Notes: a model not told the origin generated them from the sequence alone. 64,000 nt of DNA from Streptococcus mitis (GCF_000722685.1 NZ_JPFV01000013.1:62001-126000); one strand, 5' to 3'; positions 9,740-18,683 are shown, numbered from the stretch's first letter. Translations and numbers: made by a program.

Positions 9740-11092
9740 TTAGTCAATCCCGATTTCAGCTCGAACTACATCTGCGATGGTATCAACATAGTAGTCCACT
9801 TCTTCTGTTGTAGGCGCTTCTGCCATAACACGCAAAAGGGGCTCTGTTCCACTTGGGCGAACAAGGATACGGCCATTCCCTGCCATTTCTTCTTCCATCT
9901 TCTCGATGATTGCCTTGATAGCTGGCACTTCCATAGCCTTTTCCTTCATGGCATTTTCCACTCGAATGTTGACTAATTTTTGTGGATAGATGGTTACTTC
10001 TGCAGCCAACTCTGACAAGCTCTTACCAGTTTCCTTCATGATTTTTGTCAATTGGACAGCTGATAATTGACCATCACCTGTTGTATTGTAATCCATCAAG
10101 ATGACGTGACCAGACTGTTCACCACCGAGGTTGTAGCCTGATTTTCTCATTTCTTCAACAACGTAACGATCACCGACTGCAGTAACTGCCTTGTTAATAC
10201 CTTCACGATCCAAGGCCTTGTGGAAACCAAGGTTAGACATAACAGTTGTCACGATTGTATTTTGAGCCAATTGTCCTTTTTCAGAAAGGTATTTCCCGAT
10301 GATGTACATGATCTTGTCACCATCAACGATCTCACCATTTTCATCAACAGCAATCAAACGGTCACTGTCTCCGTCAAAGGCCAAACCAATAGCTGAGCCA
10401 CTTTCTTTGACCACTTCTTGCAGGGCTTCTGGGTGGGTTGAACCAACATTAAGGTTGATGTTAAGACCATCTGGTGTTTCCCCGATAACTGTTAATTGAG
10501 CTCCAAGGTCTGCAAAGATTTGACGGGCACTGGTAGAAGCTGCTCCATTAGCTGTATCCAAGGCAACCTTCATTCCATCAAGAGGAGTTCCAGTTGAAAC
10601 AAGGTATCCTTCATACTTACGCAAGCCTTCTGGATAATCTACCAAGGTTCCCAATCCTTCTGCACTTGGACGAGGAAGAGTGTCTTCCTCAGCATCTAGT
10701 AAGGCTTCAATTTCTGCTTCTTTTTCGTCATCTAGTTTGAAGCCATCACCACCAAAGAACTTAATCCCATTATCAAGGGCTGGGTTGTGGCTAGCAGAAA
10801 TCATGACACCTGCACTTGCTCCCTCTGTTTTGACCAAGTAAGCTACTGCTGGCGTTGCCAAAACACCTAGTTTGTATACGTGAATCCCCACAGACAACAG
10901 TCCTGCCACCAAGGCAGATTCTAGCATTTCCCCTGAAATACGTGTGTCACGTCCTACAAAGACTTTCGGAGCTTCCGTTTCATGTTGACTAAGAACATAG
11001 CCTCCAAAACGTCCTAGTTTAAAGGCCAATTCTGGCGTTAGTTCTAGGTTAGCTTCTCCACGGACTCCATCAGTCCCAAAATATTTACCCAT
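9740..11092 (-). CDS. glmM: Phosphoglucosamine mutase
   Basis: A 450-aa GlmM that converts glucosamine-6-P to glucosamine-1-P for UDP-GlcNAc and peptidoglycan. It begins [15 protein letters not shown]; the phosphoserine loop [12 protein letters not shown] is near residue 100, the metal loop is AFDGDSDRL, the sugar loop GGEQSGH and the phosphate loop [11 protein letters not shown]. It is last in the cdaA-cdaR-glmM operon, conserved across Firmicutes; GlmM binds and inhibits CdaA in several species, linking wall precursor supply to c-di-AMP. Confidence 0.97.
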   Translation of the reverse strand: MGKYFGTDGVRGEANLELTPELAFKLGRFGGYVLSQHETEAPKVFVGRDTRISGEMLESALVAGLLSVGIHVYKLGVLATPAVAYLVKTEGASAGVMISASHNPALDNGIKFFGGDGFKLDDEKEAEIEALLDAEEDTLPRPSAEGLGTLVDYPEGLRKYEGYLVSTGTPLDGMKVALDTANGAASTSARQIFADLGAQLTVIGETPDGLNINLNVGSTHPEALQEVVKESGSAIGLAFDGDSDRLIAVDENGEIVDGDKIMYIIGKYLSEKGQLAQNTIVTTVMSNLGFHKALDREGINKAVTAVGDRYVVEEMRKSGYNLGGEQSGHVILMDYNTTGDGQLSAVQLTKIMKETGKSLSELAAEVTIYPQKLVNIRVENAMKEKAMEVPAIKAIIEKMEEEMAGNGRILVRPSGTEPLLRVMAEAPTTEEVDYYVDTIADVVRAEIGID

Positions 11093-11116
11093 TTTTATAA
11101 AATCCTTTTCCTATTT

Positions 11117-11881
11117 TTAATTCGTTTTTGAACTAGTTGCTTTCGTTGACGAAGATGTCTCCGACGAACTGCTTGTGCTTGAACTTGGTGCTACTGGTTT
11201 TGTAGTGACCTTCATTGTTGTATCAAACGGAGTGATAACTACTGGTAAGACAACACCATTGCGATCGATTGCCTGCAAAGGTACTGAGCCACTGTAATTA
11301 CCTGTTATGCGTTCGCTGGTTGGTAAAAGCGCAATAACTTTGTCAATCTTAGCTAATGTTTCCTGGTCAGTCATGACCGAAACGCGTTCATTTGACACGG
11401 TTACACTATCAAGTTGTAGCTTGGGATCAATCTGGCTTTGGTCAACTTGTGGCACAACAATCATCCCATCTCGCTTAACCTTCTTCCCAACTTTCACTGT
11501 AATCTTTTGAGGCGTTGCCACAGCGGTCAATCCACTAGGAAGATTTTCAATGTTCAAAGGAACTTCAATCGTTCCAACACTAGCATCTGTCAAATCCGCT
11601 GTCACCTTAAACTTACGAGTGCTTTCCTGCATTTCACTAGCCAAGGTCACACGATTGGCACCTGTCAGTACCACTGAAACTTCTGATGCAAATCCGCTGA
11701 TGAAATACTGGTCATCATCATAGTGAATATCGATAGGAACGTTCGTTATCGTATTGGTGTAGGTCTCCGATTTGACCTGCCTTGTGGTATTGCTATTTTG
11801 AAAGTTGGTCGACGTTGCATAAATGAATAAGACACAAGCAAAAAAGAGAGATGAAATGATATATAGACTATTTTTTCTCAT
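11117..11881 (-). CDS. cdaR: CdaR, YbbR-domain regulator of c-di-AMP synthesis
   Basis: A 254-aa protein with one N-terminal membrane anchor (LYIISSLFFACVLFIYATS), then extracytoplasmic YbbR repeats (segments around VPIDIHYDD, VPLNIENLPSGL and VPLQAIDRNG), and a ~30-residue Ser/Thr-rich low-complexity tail (from about residue 225). YbbR proteins partner with CdaA and modulate its cyclase activity. It overlaps the end of cdaA by 14 bp and precedes glmM by 24 bp. The start is ATG 11881. Confidence 0.92.
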   Translation of the reverse strand: MRKNSLYIISSLFFACVLFIYATSTNFQNSNTTRQVKSETYTNTITNVPIDIHYDDDQYFISGFASEVSVVLTGANRVTLASEMQESTRKFKVTADLTDASVGTIEVPLNIENLPSGLTAVATPQKITVKVGKKVKRDGMIVVPQVDQSQIDPKLQLDSVTVSNERVSVMTDQETLAKIDKVIALLPTSERITGNYSGSVPLQAIDRNGVVLPVVITPFDTTMKVTTKPVAPSSSTSSSSETSSSTKATSSKTN

Positions 11882-12725
11882 ATTTCCAACCTCCTAGCAA
11901 ACGGTCCTTAAAACTGACTTTTTCCTCAACAGCAGGCAAAAGAATTGCTCGTAGCTCTGCTTCAAATTCTTCAATCGTCAAATCATGCTTGAAAACCCCA
12001 TTGTAGGTAATAGAAATACCACCTGTTTCCTCTGACACGATGAAAGTCAAGGCATCGGACACTTCTGATAAACCGATAGCCGCCCGGTGTCTGGTCCCAA
12101 ATTCCTTGGAAATTCCTGTACTTTCTGTCAAGGGCAGATAGGCAGAGGTGACTGCAATCCGATTTTCTCTAACAATCACAGCACCATCATGTAGAGGAGT
12201 GTTGGGAATAAAAATATTAATGAGGAGTTCTGCCGAAATTTTGGCATCCAAGGGAATTCCTGTCGCAATATATTCTTGCAAGGTTCGAACCCGTTGAATG
12301 GCAACCAGGGCACCTATCTTACGAGGACTCATGTATTCAACTGACTTGACAAAGGCACGAATCATTTGCTCTTCTGCACTTATTTGAGTAGTAGAAAAGA
12401 AATCTGTCGCCCTTCCCAAACGTTCCAAACCAGTTCGAATTTCTGGAGAGAAGATAACAACCACAGCAATGACTCCATAAGTGATAATCTGATTAATCAA
12501 CCAAGAAATCGTGGTTAAACCAAGGATATTGGCCACAACCTGGGCTAATACAAAAATCAAGACCCCCCGCACCAGAATCATAATCTTGGTACCAGCTATC
12601 GCTTTTGTAAAACGATACAAAACATAGGTCACAATCAAAATATCAAACAGATTGATGGCAATACTCCAAGGACTAGAAAACAAGCTAGTCCAATATTGCA
12701 GGTTGGATAATTGTTGAAAGTTCAT
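11868..12725 (-). CDS. cdaA: CdaA diadenylate cyclase
   Basis: A 285-aa membrane-bound cyclase making c-di-AMP from two ATP. Three membrane helices occupy residues ~20-95, followed by a DisA_N domain with the catalytic LHDGAVIV and GTRHRAAIGLSEVSD motifs near residues 175-220. It is first of the operon and starts at ATG 12725 about 140 bp from the divergent fnr start. In streptococci c-di-AMP controls potassium uptake, osmotic balance, competence and beta-lactam tolerance. Confidence 0.95.
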   Translation of the reverse strand: MNFQQLSNLQYWTSLFSSPWSIAINLFDILIVTYVLYRFTKAIAGTKIMILVRGVLIFVLAQVVANILGLTTISWLINQIITYGVIAVVVIFSPEIRTGLERLGRATDFFSTTQISAEEQMIRAFVKSVEYMSPRKIGALVAIQRVRTLQEYIATGIPLDAKISAELLINIFIPNTPLHDGAVIVRENRIAVTSAYLPLTESTGISKEFGTRHRAAIGLSEVSDALTFIVSEETGGISITYNGVFKHDLTIEEFEAELRAILLPAVEEKVSFKDRLLGGWKYEKK

Positions 12726-12862
12726 CTGCTGTCTCCTCTCTGTCCAAACACGTTCCTTTCTATTATATCATTTTTCTGGCATTTTTTTCCCTATCCTACT
12801 TCATTTTAAATTAAGGAAAAATATGATAAAATAAATTGACTAGAAAAAACAAAGGAGAAACC

Positions 12863-13831
12863 ATGTCTCAACTCTATGATATTACCATTGTAGGTGGTGG
12901 TCCTGTCGGGCTTTTTGCAGCCTTCTATGCCCACCTACGCCAAGCCAAGGTCCAAATCATCGACTCCCTTCCACAACTAGGTGGACAACCTGCTATTCTC
13001 TACCCTGAAAAGGAAATTTTAGACGTCCCGGGTTTCCCAAACCTGACTGGAGAAGAGTTGACTAACCGTCTAATCGAGCAATTAAATGGCTTTGATACCC
13101 CTATTCATCTCAACGAAACGGTTCTTGAGATTGAAAAACAAGAAGAAGGATTTGTCATCACAACTTCTAAAGGAAGTCACCTGACTAAAACTGTTATCAT
13201 CGCTATGGGTGGCGGTGCCTTCAAACCACGTCCGCTGGAACTAGAAGGTGTTGAGGGCTATGAAAACATCCACTACCACGTTTCCAATATCCAGCAATAC
13301 GCTGGCAAGAAAGTGACGATTCTTGGTGGAGGAGACTCAGCTGTAGATTGGGCTTTGGCTTTTGAAAAAATTGCACCAACTACCCTTGTTCACCGCAGAG
13401 ATAATTTCCGCGCCTTGGAACACAGTGTCCAAGCCTTGCAAGAATCATCTGTAACCATCAAGACACCATTCGTCCCTAGCCAACTACTTGGAGATGGAAA
13501 AACACTTGATAAGCTTGAAATCACAAAAGTCAAATCTGATGAAGCAGAAACGATTGACATAGATCACCTCTTTGTTAACTATGGTTTCAAATCTTCTGTC
13601 GGTAACCTTAAAAACTGGGGCCTTGACCTCAACCGCCACAAGATTATCGTCAACAGCAAACAGGAATCCAGCCAAGCAGGTATCTATGCTATCGGTGACT
13701 GCTGCTACTATGACGGAAAAATTGATCTGATCGCGACAGGTCTAGGGGAAGCACCGACTGCTGTTAATAATGCTATCAACTACATCGACCCTGAGCAAAA
13801 AGTACAACCAAAACACTCTACTAGTTTATAA
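12863..13831 (+). CDS. fnr: Ferredoxin/flavodoxin--NADP+ reductase, TrxB-like
   Basis: A 322-aa FAD/NADPH oxidoreductase. I take the ATG at 12863 (MSQLYDITIVGGGPVGLF), 7 bp after AAAGGAG, rather than the in-frame ATG 27 bp upstream, which has no ribosome site. FAD motif GGGPVGLFAAF; NADPH motif GGGDSAVDWALAFE; C-terminal IYAIGDCCYY and the GEAPTAVNNA FAD-binding end. The thioredoxin-reductase CxxC active site is missing between the domains, which assigns it to the YumC/Fnr type rather than true thioredoxin reductase. Monocistronic, ended by the hairpin at 13837. Confidence 0.92.
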   Translation: MSQLYDITIVGGGPVGLFAAFYAHLRQAKVQIIDSLPQLGGQPAILYPEKEILDVPGFPNLTGEELTNRLIEQLNGFDTPIHLNETVLEIEKQEEGFVITTSKGSHLTKTVIIAMGGGAFKPRPLELEGVEGYENIHYHVSNIQQYAGKKVTILGGGDSAVDWALAFEKIAPTTLVHRRDNFRALEHSVQALQESSVTIKTPFVPSQLLGDGKTLDKLEITKVKSDEAETIDIDHLFVNYGFKSSVGNLKNWGLDLNRHKIIVNSKQESSQAGIYAIGDCCYYDGKIDLIATGLGEAPTAVNNAINYIDPEQKVQPKHSTSL

Positions 13832-13836
13832 AAAAG

Positions 13837-13868
13837 AACCACGAGTCACATAGGATTCGTGGTTTTAA
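13837..13868 (+). terminator. fnr terminator
   Basis: AACCACGA (13837-13844) and TCGTGGTT (13857-13864) pair around a 12-nt loop, with TTTT following, directly after the fnr stop. Confidence 0.85.
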
Positions 13869-13870
13869 AA

Positions 13871-13925
13871 TGAACTACACCTCAAAAGTTAGACAGAAAT
13901 ACATCTAACTTCTGATATGCAGCCC
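13871..13925. other. Possible end of an IS3-type element; inverted repeat
   Basis: TGAACTACACCTCAAAAGTTAGA resembles terminal inverted repeats of streptococcal IS3-family elements (comparison from memory; key part CACCTCAAAAGTTAGA). AAGTTAGA (13886-13893) is mirrored by TCTAACTT (13904-13911). No transposase remains. The rest of the ~300-bp gap to the next gene is AT-rich without a recognisable gene. Confidence 0.3.
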
Positions 13926-14066
13926 ACCTTCTCTTTGCTCTTGTTTGAATAAGAAATTTTTTGAAGAATCATTAGATTATACAAAGTATTCATATCAGCC
14001 TTTTAAAGCTATATAAAAACTCTCCAACTATTCTATTATACCATATAAAAAAATAAATAAATAGAC

Positions 14067-14116
14067 TTGTTTTTTTCTTTTTTTGACGTATACTAATAAT
14101 AGAAAGCGCTTTAAAT
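14067..14116 (+). promoter_or_regulatory. Candidate promoter with cre-like palindrome for the accessory pair
   Basis: A possible -35 TTGTTT (14067) and -10 TATACT (14089-14094) are followed by GAAAGCGCTTTA (14102-14113), which contains the palindrome AAAGCGCTTT, similar to CcpA cre sites. A cre downstream of the -10 would block transcription on preferred sugars. Both calls are by eye and weak. Confidence 0.35.
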
Positions 14117-14134
14117 AAAATAAAAGGAGGTTTT

Positions 14135-14350
14135 ATGAGGAAAGTAAATAAGGACATTTTATTCTTAACTGGAATCATAGTTTTATGTTTTGGTTTTTTA
14201 TTATTTCACATCAACCCCTATTATGCCGAACCCTATGCGACACTGAAAGAAAGAATAAATTTATTCTTTTGGCAACTATATTGGAGACCTGTAGGAACTC
14301 TCAGTATTATTTCGGGTTGCATTATAACTTTCAAAGGATTGAAAAAATAA
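14135..14350 (+). CDS. Small two-helix membrane protein, unknown function
   Basis: A 71-aa protein behind a strong AAAGGAGG site. It has two hydrophobic helices (residues ~9-26, ILFLTGIIVLCFGFLLF; and ~50-66) with a short polar loop between them (YYAEPYATLKERINLFFWQ) and a Lys-rich end. I do not recognise a family. It lies 30 bp before the secreted-protein gene at 14381, in the same AT-rich accessory island, and is probably cotranscribed. A role as immunity or export partner of that protein is speculation based only on position and topology. Confidence 0.6.
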   Translation: MRKVNKDILFLTGIIVLCFGFLLFHINPYYAEPYATLKERINLFFWQLYWRPVGTLSIISGCIITFKGLKK

Positions 14351-14380
14351 TCTTTTACTCATGAAGAAAAGAAATTTGTT

Positions 14381-14956
14381 ATGATTAAACTGAAACTATT
14401 GTTTTTCTCTCTACTATCAAGTCTATTATTCTTAGTCACAACATCTACGGTTTTTGCTGATGTCTATCCTGGTACAAATTATGAAATTGTATCTAATCGT
14501 ATTGTAAAAGATATCAACACAGGAGAGTTATTGTCATTTTATACGACTGAACTTAGAGACGCCTATTTAGAGTCTAAATCTACGTATCAGACTCGTTCTA
14601 ATGCAACTGGTGTTGCAGACTATAGAACTAAATACTCTCACTCTTACAAGAAAAGCACCACATCAGGTCCTGTAAGTTCAACTGCCTATGGTGGAAAAGC
14701 TGGAGCTACTCTGACTGTAGGTGCAGGTGTTAGCTTTTCTGCTCCGGAGTCTGGAGCTGGACTTAGTTTAAATCACTCAGTCTCCCATAACGTACCACCC
14801 TACACTTATGGTTATATTAGACTAAAAGCATCTTACACAGTAAACGTTCGTAAACTAGAAGTTAGATACTTAGGCACCAACAAATGGGTTCCAGCTGGTG
14901 AAACCTCTACTATATCGAATGTTAGCGTTTGGAGCGAACTGGTCACTTGGAAATAA
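14381..14956 (+). CDS. Secreted protein of unknown function with Gly/Ala/Ser-rich beta segment
   Basis: A 191-aa protein with a clear signal peptide (MIKLKLLFFSLLSSLLFLVT, cleavage after ...TVFA near residue 26). The mature part has a lysine/tyrosine-rich middle, then a Gly-, Ala- and Ser-rich stretch with alternating small hydrophobic and polar residues (GATLTVGAGVSFSAPE, SGAGLSLNHSVSHN), and an Ig-like or beta-rich C-terminus ending VSVWSELVTWK. There is no LPXTG, choline-binding repeat or cysteine. The alternating pattern could form an amphipathic beta-hairpin, but no known toxin family is recognised. No strong ribosome site is visible (GAAGAAAAG). Followed by a long terminator. Confidence 0.65.
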   Translation: MIKLKLLFFSLLSSLLFLVTTSTVFADVYPGTNYEIVSNRIVKDINTGELLSFYTTELRDAYLESKSTYQTRSNATGVADYRTKYSHSYKKSTTSGPVSSTAYGGKAGATLTVGAGVSFSAPESGAGLSLNHSVSHNVPPYTYGYIRLKASYTVNVRKLEVRYLGTNKWVPAGETSTISNVSVWSELVTWK

Positions 14957-15017
14957 CTCATTAGAGACTGGGTAAAAACTCAATTTCAGGAGAAAATGAA
15001 ATAAATTTTCTCACAAT

Positions 15018-15064
15018 AAAACGCATAGTATCACGGTTTTCAATATCTGATATTATGCGTTTTT
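15018..15064 (+). terminator. Terminator of the accessory secreted-protein gene
   Basis: AAAACGCATAGTATCA and TGATATTATGCGTTTT pair over 16 bp (one G-T) around a 14-nt loop, ending in T-rich sequence, 60 bp after the stop. Confidence 0.8.
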
Positions 15065-15167
15065 GATTTTAAAGAGCTAAATTTCTTAACTTAATGACAT
15101 TGCTTTTTGCCTTTCCCCTTCTTTTTCAAAAAGCAAAAATGTCCTATCAAATTGATAGAGCATGTGA

Positions 15168-15173
15168 TATAAT
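15168..15173 (+). promoter_or_regulatory. Fst-like toxin mRNA promoter (extended -10)
   Basis: Extended -10 TGATATAAT (TATAAT at 15168-15173) with a poor -35; predicted start near 15180. This gives a toxin mRNA of about 200 nt to the terminator at 15378, the size usual for the Fst toxin RNA I. Confidence 0.65.
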
Positions 15174-15217
15174 AACGATGGCACTAACGATACGCCTTGG
15201 AAAAGGAGGTATTACAG

Positions 15218-15313
15218 ATGCTAGAACTTCTCAAAATAGTACTTATCGCAGTCATCGAGAGTATCATCTCATGGCTGGTGACTCGTTGGTTAGACGATCA
15301 CTTCGACAAGTAA
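15218..15313 (+). CDS. Fst/Ldr-like type I toxin peptide (31 aa)
   Basis: A 31-codon frame with AAAGGAGG 8 bp before the ATG. The peptide has a short N-terminus, one hydrophobic helix (LLKIVLIAVIESIIS) and a charged end containing TRWLDDHFDK; the W-L-D-D tail is the hallmark of Fst-family toxins from Gram-positive type I systems. The mid-helix proline common in the family is absent. These peptides insert in the membrane and stop growth unless an antisense RNA blocks translation. The surrounding DNA has the matching antisense promoter, shared terminator and direct repeats. It lies between the accessory island and whiA. The call rests on architecture plus peptide signature. Confidence 0.78.
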   Translation: MLELLKIVLIAVIESIISWLVTRWLDDHFDK

Positions 15314-15339
15314 CCTTCCTGGTTAGTGCTATCTAACCC

Positions 15340-15412
15340 AGAAAAAATCCCCTTGGTATTGCAGTACCGAGGGGATTTCTGATAGCACTAAAATGCTAGA
15401 ACTTCTCAATTC
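15340..15412 (-). ncRNA. Antisense RNA (RNA II-like antitoxin) of the Fst-like module
   Basis: On the minus strand a consensus promoter, TTGACA (15443-15448), 18-bp spacer, GATAAT (15419-15424), with TG one base before the -10, predicts a start near 15412. Transcription would stop after the hairpin at 15345-15378, whose minus-strand tail is TTTTTT, giving an RNA of about 70 nt, as in pAD1 RNA II. It carries complements of two direct repeats of the toxin mRNA, one covering the toxin start codon, so it can pair in trans and block ribosome access. Confidence 0.72.
15345..15378. terminator. Shared bidirectional terminator of toxin mRNA and antisense RNA
   Basis: AAATCCCCTTGGTA and TACCGAGGGGATTT pair (one G-T) around TTGCAG. 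Six T follow on the minus strand, a weaker TTTCT on the plus strand. It is enclosed by a further inverted pair, TTAGTGCTATC (15322-15332) and GATAGCACTAA (15381-15391). Confidence 0.8.
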
Positions 15413-15468
15413 CTCTTTATTATCTCACATGCTCTGTTCAATTGTCAAGAAAGAGGTGTTTTATATCT

Positions 15469-16380
15469 TTATAACTCATCCGCTATCTTATTGATTTTTC
15501 TGAGTCTGTGATTAACACCACTTTTGGTCAGAGGGGTACTGAGGCTATCTGCTAATTGCTGGATAGAGTAGTCTGGATGCTGAATCCGCAACTGCGCTAC
15601 CTCCTGTAAATCCACTGGCAGATTTTCTAAGCCCATAATATCTTTGATTTTACTGATATTGTTGATGATCTTCATGCTGGCAGAAACTGTCCGAGCGATA
15701 TTAGCCGTTTCAGCATTATTAGCCCGATTGAGGTCATTACGAGTTTCCCGCAAAATCTTTACTCTCTCAAAATCATCACGCGCCTTCATGGCTCCGATTA
15801 CTATCAAGAAGTCCATAATGTCTTCGGCACGCTGGAGATAGGTCACAGCCCCCTTCTTGCGCTCAAGCACCTTGGCATCCAGTAAAAATTGCTGGAGAAG
15901 GGAGGCAAGCCCTTGCGCGTGATCCAGATAAACAGAACTGATTTCTAACTGGTACTTGCCTGACTCAGGGTCACGAATGCTCCCATTTGCCAAGAAAGCC
16001 CCACAGAGATAGGCACGCCCTGCTTCCTCGTCCGATAAAATCTCCTCATCAATACCTGTTTCTAGGCCAAAGAAAGAATCTGCCAAATGTAAATCACTTA
16101 ACAAGTCCTGCACCTTTTCATCTGTAAATACAGTATAGACGCGATTCTTGCGAAGATTACTTCTTTGGTGGTGTCGAATTTCTGATTTGATTTCATAAAA
16201 ATGGAGAAAGGACTCATAGAGGTGCCTAGCCAGTTTGGCATTTTCTGTCACGACAGACAAGGTCAAGCCCGAGGTCGAGAGACCGATGCTGCCAGACATC
16301 TTGATAATGGCAGATAATTCATGCCGGCTCAGATGGTGTTGACCTAGGATTTCTTCTTTTACTGCTACTGTGAAACTCAT
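15469..16380 (-). CDS. whiA: WhiA DNA-binding protein
   Basis: A 303-aa WhiA: an N-terminal half resembling LAGLIDADG homing endonucleases without the catalytic acid residues ([18 protein letters not shown]), and a C-terminal helix-turn-helix ([26 protein letters not shown]). In Firmicutes it affects cell division and chromosome segregation. It overlaps yvcK by 4 bp as the last gene of rapZ-yvcK-whiA. I see no strong terminator between its stop and the Fst antisense promoter 60 bp downstream, so readthrough could run into the antisense RNA. Confidence 0.95.
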   Translation of the reverse strand: MSFTVAVKEEILGQHHLSRHELSAIIKMSGSIGLSTSGLTLSVVTENAKLARHLYESFLHFYEIKSEIRHHQRSNLRKNRVYTVFTDEKVQDLLSDLHLADSFFGLETGIDEEILSDEEAGRAYLCGAFLANGSIRDPESGKYQLEISSVYLDHAQGLASLLQQFLLDAKVLERKKGAVTYLQRAEDIMDFLIVIGAMKARDDFERVKILRETRNDLNRANNAETANIARTVSASMKIINNISKIKDIMGLENLPVDLQEVAQLRIQHPDYSIQQLADSLSTPLTKSGVNHRLRKINKIADEL

Positions 16381-17354
16381 TTTCTCACCTGTATAATCCG
16401 CATCAACTCATCCACGAGCAAATCCCCATCGTGAAAGGCACCCCCATTTTCCAGGCGAAGGAAGTTGGATGAAATCACACGCGGAACTTGCTTACAAAGA
16501 CCTGCAAAATCATGTTCCACCTGCACCAAGTATTCATCAAAGCGATTGGAATTCATGTATTCCTGAGGCACTTTTTCGATATTCACCAAGACAGTATCGA
16601 TAAAAGGTCGACCAAGATGACGATGCAAGACTTCCACATGGTCGCTATCTGTAAAGTGTTCTGTCTCCCCACGTTGGGTCATGATATTACAGACATAGGC
16701 GATTTCTGCCTTGGTTTCCAAAAGCGCCTGCCCGATTTCCTTAATCACGATATTGGGCAAAATCGAGGTAAAGAGGGAACCAGGTCCTAGGACAATCATG
16801 TCACTTTCAAGAATGGTCTGCACTACTCGACGACTGGCCAGAGGCGTATCATCGTTGAGGGTATTGGTTACATAAACATGGTCAATCATGCCTGGATGGT
16901 CTGCAATATGACTCTCTCCAGCTACTTCTGTCCCATCCTGGAAGACTGCATGCAGGGTCAAGGGATGGTCACTGGAAGGATAAATCTTCCCAGTTGTATG
17001 GAAAAATTTGCTCAATAACTGCATGGCATTATAGGTCGAACCCTGCATTTCTGACAGGCCTGCAATAATGAGATTTCCCAATGGATGGCCAGCAAAGGCT
17101 CCGGCATTCTCAGAAAAGCGATACTGAAAGACTTTCTCATAAAACTTAGGCATATCCGACATGGCCACAAGGACATTACGAAGATCACCTGGCGGGGTCA
17201 ATTGTTGCATATTTTTTCGGAGTTCACCTGATGAACCACCATCATCCGCCACCGTTACGATAGCAGCGATTTCCACATCTTTTTCCCGCAGACTTTTAAG
17301 AATGACGGGGATCCCAGTCCCTCCACCAATCACCGTTATCTTTGGTTTTCTCAT
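16377..17354 (-). CDS. yvcK: YvcK/GlmR gluconeogenesis and wall-precursor factor
   Basis: A 325-aa CofD-like protein starting [21 protein letters not shown], with the nucleotide-sugar site [14 protein letters not shown] and [11 protein letters not shown]. YvcK/GlmR binds UDP-GlcNAc and stimulates GlmS in Bacillus; pneumococcal YvcK is needed for normal cell shape. It lies between rapZ and whiA with 4-bp overlaps at both ends. Confidence 0.93.
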   Translation of the reverse strand: MRKPKITVIGGGTGIPVILKSLREKDVEIAAIVTVADDGGSSGELRKNMQQLTPPGDLRNVLVAMSDMPKFYEKVFQYRFSENAGAFAGHPLGNLIIAGLSEMQGSTYNAMQLLSKFFHTTGKIYPSSDHPLTLHAVFQDGTEVAGESHIADHPGMIDHVYVTNTLNDDTPLASRRVVQTILESDMIVLGPGSLFTSILPNIVIKEIGQALLETKAEIAYVCNIMTQRGETEHFTDSDHVEVLHRHLGRPFIDTVLVNIEKVPQEYMNSNRFDEYLVQVEHDFAGLCKQVPRVISSNFLRLENGGAFHDGDLLVDELMRIIQVRK

Positions 17355-18241
17355 GAACGGTTTACCGTTTCCTTTCTTCGGTCTTTGTCTCGATGCCCTT
17401 CATTGACAGGCCAAGTCTTGGATAGGTCCTGCGCCAAGCGTTTGGCAAAGGCCACACTACGGTGTTGTCCACCCGTACAACCCATGGCAATGGTCAAAAC
17501 GGACTTCCCTTCCTTTTGGTAACTTGGCAGAATCGGCTCAATCAAGGCCAATAAATGTTGATAAAAGTCTTCTGACTCAGGATGATTCATAACATAGTCA
17601 TAAACTGGTTCATCCACACCCGTCTGATTACGCAGTTCTGGTAGGTAATAGGGATTTGGCAAAAATCGGACATCAAAGACCAAATCTGCATCAATCGGGA
17701 TTCCATATTTAAAGCCAAAAGACATGACTTCGATACGGAAAGACTGGGCTTGTTCTTGATCTGAAAATTGCTCTGCAATAGTTTTACGAAGTTCACGTGG
17801 AGTGAGTTCAGTTGTATCCACCACATTTTGGCTCATATTTTTCAGTGGTGCCAAGAGTTCACGCTCTAGCTTGATTCCATCCAAAATTCGTCCGTCTGCA
17901 GCTAGTGGGTGGCTTCGTCTAGTCTCCTTGTAACGAGCAACCAATTCCTTATCTGCTGCGTCCAAAAAGAGAATTTTAAAGTCCAGTTCTTCCTTGTTTT
18001 CCAACTCATCCAAAACAGTTTGAATCTCTAAGAAGAAAGAACGGCTACGCATATCCACTACCAAGGCCAACTTATGATCATCATCTTTGGTTTCAACCAA
18101 CTGCAAAAACTTAGGCAAGAGGGCTGGTGGCATATTATCAATGGTAAAATAACCTAGATCCTCGAAGGACTGAATGGCCACAGTTTTTCCTGCACCACTC
18201 ATCCCTGTCACAATCACCAAGTGAAGTTGTTTCTTTGTCAT
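17351..18241 (-). CDS. rapZ: RapZ/YvcJ nucleotide-binding protein
   Basis: A 296-aa protein with Walker A GMSGAGKT at residues 13-20, followed by [15 protein letters not shown], and the C-terminal conserved [16 protein letters not shown]. In E. coli RapZ controls GlmS mRNA stability; YvcJ in Bacillus is a nucleotide-binding protein affecting competence. It is first of the rapZ-yvcK-whiA unit, starting at ATG 18241 about 50 bp after ridA. Confidence 0.94.
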   Translation of the reverse strand: MTKKQLHLVIVTGMSGAGKTVAIQSFEDLGYFTIDNMPPALLPKFLQLVETKDDDHKLALVVDMRSRSFFLEIQTVLDELENKEELDFKILFLDAADKELVARYKETRRSHPLAADGRILDGIKLERELLAPLKNMSQNVVDTTELTPRELRKTIAEQFSDQEQAQSFRIEVMSFGFKYGIPIDADLVFDVRFLPNPYYLPELRNQTGVDEPVYDYVMNHPESEDFYQHLLALIEPILPSYQKEGKSVLTIAMGCTGGQHRSVAFAKRLAQDLSKTWPVNEGHRDKDRRKETVNRS

Positions 18242-18292
18242 CTATCTCTCCTTATATCAAAAGAAGTTTGGCAGAACCAAACTTCAACTAGC

Positions 18293-18673
18293 TTATCCAA
18301 TCTCTGCGATGACTTCAATTTCGACTTTTACATCACGAGGAAGACGAGCTACCTCTACAGCTGAACGAGCTGGAAATTCCTCTTTAAAGGCCGTTTGGTA
18401 AACCTCGTTAAAAGGAACAAAGTCGTTCATATCGCTCAAGAAGCAAGTTGTTTTGACCACATGGTCAAAATCTGTTCCTGCTTCTGCCAAAATAGCTCCA
18501 ATGTTTTTCAAGACTTGTTCTGTCTGTTCTTGGATCGTTTCTCCAACGATTTCCCCAGTTTCAGGAGATAGGGGAACTTGACCACTAGCAAACAAAAGGT
18601 TGCCTACGATTTTTCCTTGAACATAGGGTCCGATAGCCTTTGGGGCCTTATCTGTATGAATTGTTTTTGCCAT
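18293..18673 (-). CDS. ridA: RidA family enamine/imine deaminase
   Basis: A 126-aa RidA (YjgF) trimer subunit: starts MAKTIHTDKAPKAIGPYVQG, with the active-site arginine in ARSAVEVARLPRDVKVEIE. It hydrolyses reactive 2-aminoacrylate and other enamines. It follows engB by 10 bp. Confidence 0.93.
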   Translation of the reverse strand: MAKTIHTDKAPKAIGPYVQGKIVGNLLFASGQVPLSPETGEIVGETIQEQTEQVLKNIGAILAEAGTDFDHVVKTTCFLSDMNDFVPFNEVYQTAFKEEFPARSAVEVARLPRDVKVEIEVIAEIG

Positions 18674-18683
18674 TTTCTTTACC

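Larger units (their letters stand above)
15177..15409. repeat. Direct repeats DRa/DRb of the Fst-like module
   Basis: DRa: GATGGCACTAA (15177-15187) and GATAGCACTAA (15381-15391), 10 of 11 identical. DRb: ATGCTAGAACTTCTCAA (15218-15234, over the toxin start codon) is repeated exactly at 15393-15409 inside the antisense RNA region. In Fst modules such repeats are the trans-pairing sites of the two RNAs. Confidence 0.85.

Noticed and set aside
13871..13925. Complete insertion sequence
   Set aside because: Only one possible terminal repeat is present; no transposase or second end found.
15094..15336. 80-codon plus-strand frame over the Fst-like locus
   Set aside because: It starts inside the AT-rich spacer without a ribosome site and reads the toxin region out of frame; the 31-codon frame has the ribosome site and family signature.
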